Shown here in pieces: positions 63,158 to 64,000 of a DNA stretch of 64,000 nucleotides. The DNA is taken from assembly GCA_017506865.1 (NCBI GenBank), contig JAFCMP010000051.1:1-64000 (forward strand), given 5' to 3'. Each line of letters opens with the position of its first letter. The stretch's first letter is position 1. The translations under genes and the position numbers were made by a program. The notes beneath the pieces were generated by a model. It was not told where the DNA came from and did not search any database. It worked only from the letters and a program-made list of their open reading frames with translations. This stretch comes from Tribonema minus (Eukaryota; Sar; Xanthophyceae; Tribonematales; Tribonemataceae).

Positions 63158-64000
63158 GACGTTGCGCACTGAGTGTGTCAGCGCGCGGGTGAGGCACCTG
63201 TTGCAGCTGCTGAAAAACTGGTTGTGTGTGCCAGTTCCTTACGTGAAGGTGCTAACGGCAATCACACACTTTTGTTAGGACGTGCAAAAACTGCGGCAGT
63301 TCAAACTACGAATGACCTTCCTGCACTGATACAGCATCAACTGCTACGCCACACTGACCGGCCGGCGTTGCGATGGGACGACTTCGACAGGACAGGGCAG
63401 CCCATATGCAACAATGCACTCTCAACAGGGACGCAAAGGGTGAGCACAGGGCGTGTTTTACCTGCTAAACCTCTTGACAAACTCTTGACGACTATTTGTA
63501 CTCGCCATGTTGCTGGCCGAAGCGACGAGCGAGGCACATCGCTATATGAGACCTACAGACAGTTGTGCGGGAATATATTGATGATCCGCAGTCGTTCTTG
63601 CCTCTTCATGCTTCTCCGCTGAAGGTTGGCGGCCTACGCCGCATGCTGCGGCGTGCGAGTCTGGCGGTTCTTGTTCTTGCACAGTTTCCATCTGCACAGT
63701 TTCCACCTGAGACGAAAAACTGTCTGCCCCAGACGCCGACACTGTTTTCTCGGTCATGGCCATCGAGACGCCTGAACCCATTGCCACTGTCGTGATAGTG
63801 CAGCCGGACGAGGCCTATGTAGCCGGAGGCTCCTTTAGAATGCCTTCTTGCTGGCTGGAGGGAACGCATAAATGCAGTGAACAAGCCAGGTTGAATTCAG
63901 CTTGGGGCCGAACTTGACCTGTGCTCGGACGTGGTGCGGCGTCTGGCACATAGTAGGTAGACGCTTGCCTTGTCTGTCCAGCATGCACCCCTTTGCATCG
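63158..64000. other. Right-edge region
   Basis: No gene assigned. A minus-strand open stretch near 63650-63790 (SFSSQVETVQMETVQEQEPP) could be an upstream exon of the ankyrin gene or part of another gene. I see no repeat array here. Confidence 0.4.

Noticed and set aside
62571-63278. Plus-strand 235-codon frame with Leu-Pro repeats
   Set aside because: It is the opposite-strand shadow of the Gly-Ser microsatellite in ankyrin exon 1 and lacks any domain.

Overview
This window comes from an intron-rich nuclear genome, most likely of a flagellated alga with a complex red-lineage plastid (haptophyte or ochrophyte). Three things point there. Every recognisable gene is spliced with GT-AG or GC-AG introns. 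A HEAT-repeat dynein-arm assembly factor (DNAAF5) implies motile flagella. An IspF (MEP isoprenoid pathway) precursor starts with a secretory signal peptide ending just before a phenylalanine, the targeting form used for secondary red plastids. Genus and class are not resolved.

Layout: 2356-17379 (-) DNAAF5, incomplete, running off the left edge; 17380-17818 divergent promoter region; 17819-35047 (+) CCT5, the epsilon subunit of the TRiC/CCT chaperonin, 19 exons and about 537 residues, readable end to end; 36598-36676 (-) a tRNA-like element; 36846-40885 (+) a fused cytidylyltransferase-like and GHMP-kinase protein; 41087-44002 (+) a protein with an unrecognised N-terminal domain and a bulb-type lectin domain; 45855-51829 (-) IspF, 3 exons; 51939-53842 (+) a low-complexity hypothetical, divergent from IspF over 109 bp; 56228-63157 (-) an ankyrin-repeat protein, 6 exons. 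The ends (1-2355 and 63158-64000) and 53843-55838 hold nothing I can assign.

The most striking feature is not a gene. At most exons the segment spanning a splice junction (half the exon plus adjoining intron) is tandemly copied into the neighbouring intron, usually 2 to 12 times at a 90-260 bp period. Copies of the acceptor side lie upstream of the real exon and keep only its 5' part; copies of the donor side lie downstream and keep only its 3' part. In every array I examined the intact exon is the last copy of an acceptor array or the first copy of a donor array. Introns appear to have grown by junction-spanning duplication, leaving many decoy splice sites. IspF intron 1 is the extreme case, with at least 12 partial copies of exon 2.

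Other structure: a PIF/Harbinger-like MITE with a 3-bp TTA target duplication, a second dispersed repeat family whose inverted copies flank a lectin exon, two long imperfect palindromes in a DNAAF5 intron, many interstitial TTAGGG runs and long poly-G/poly-C tracts. I saw no retrovirus-like or Polinton-like element and no CRISPR array.
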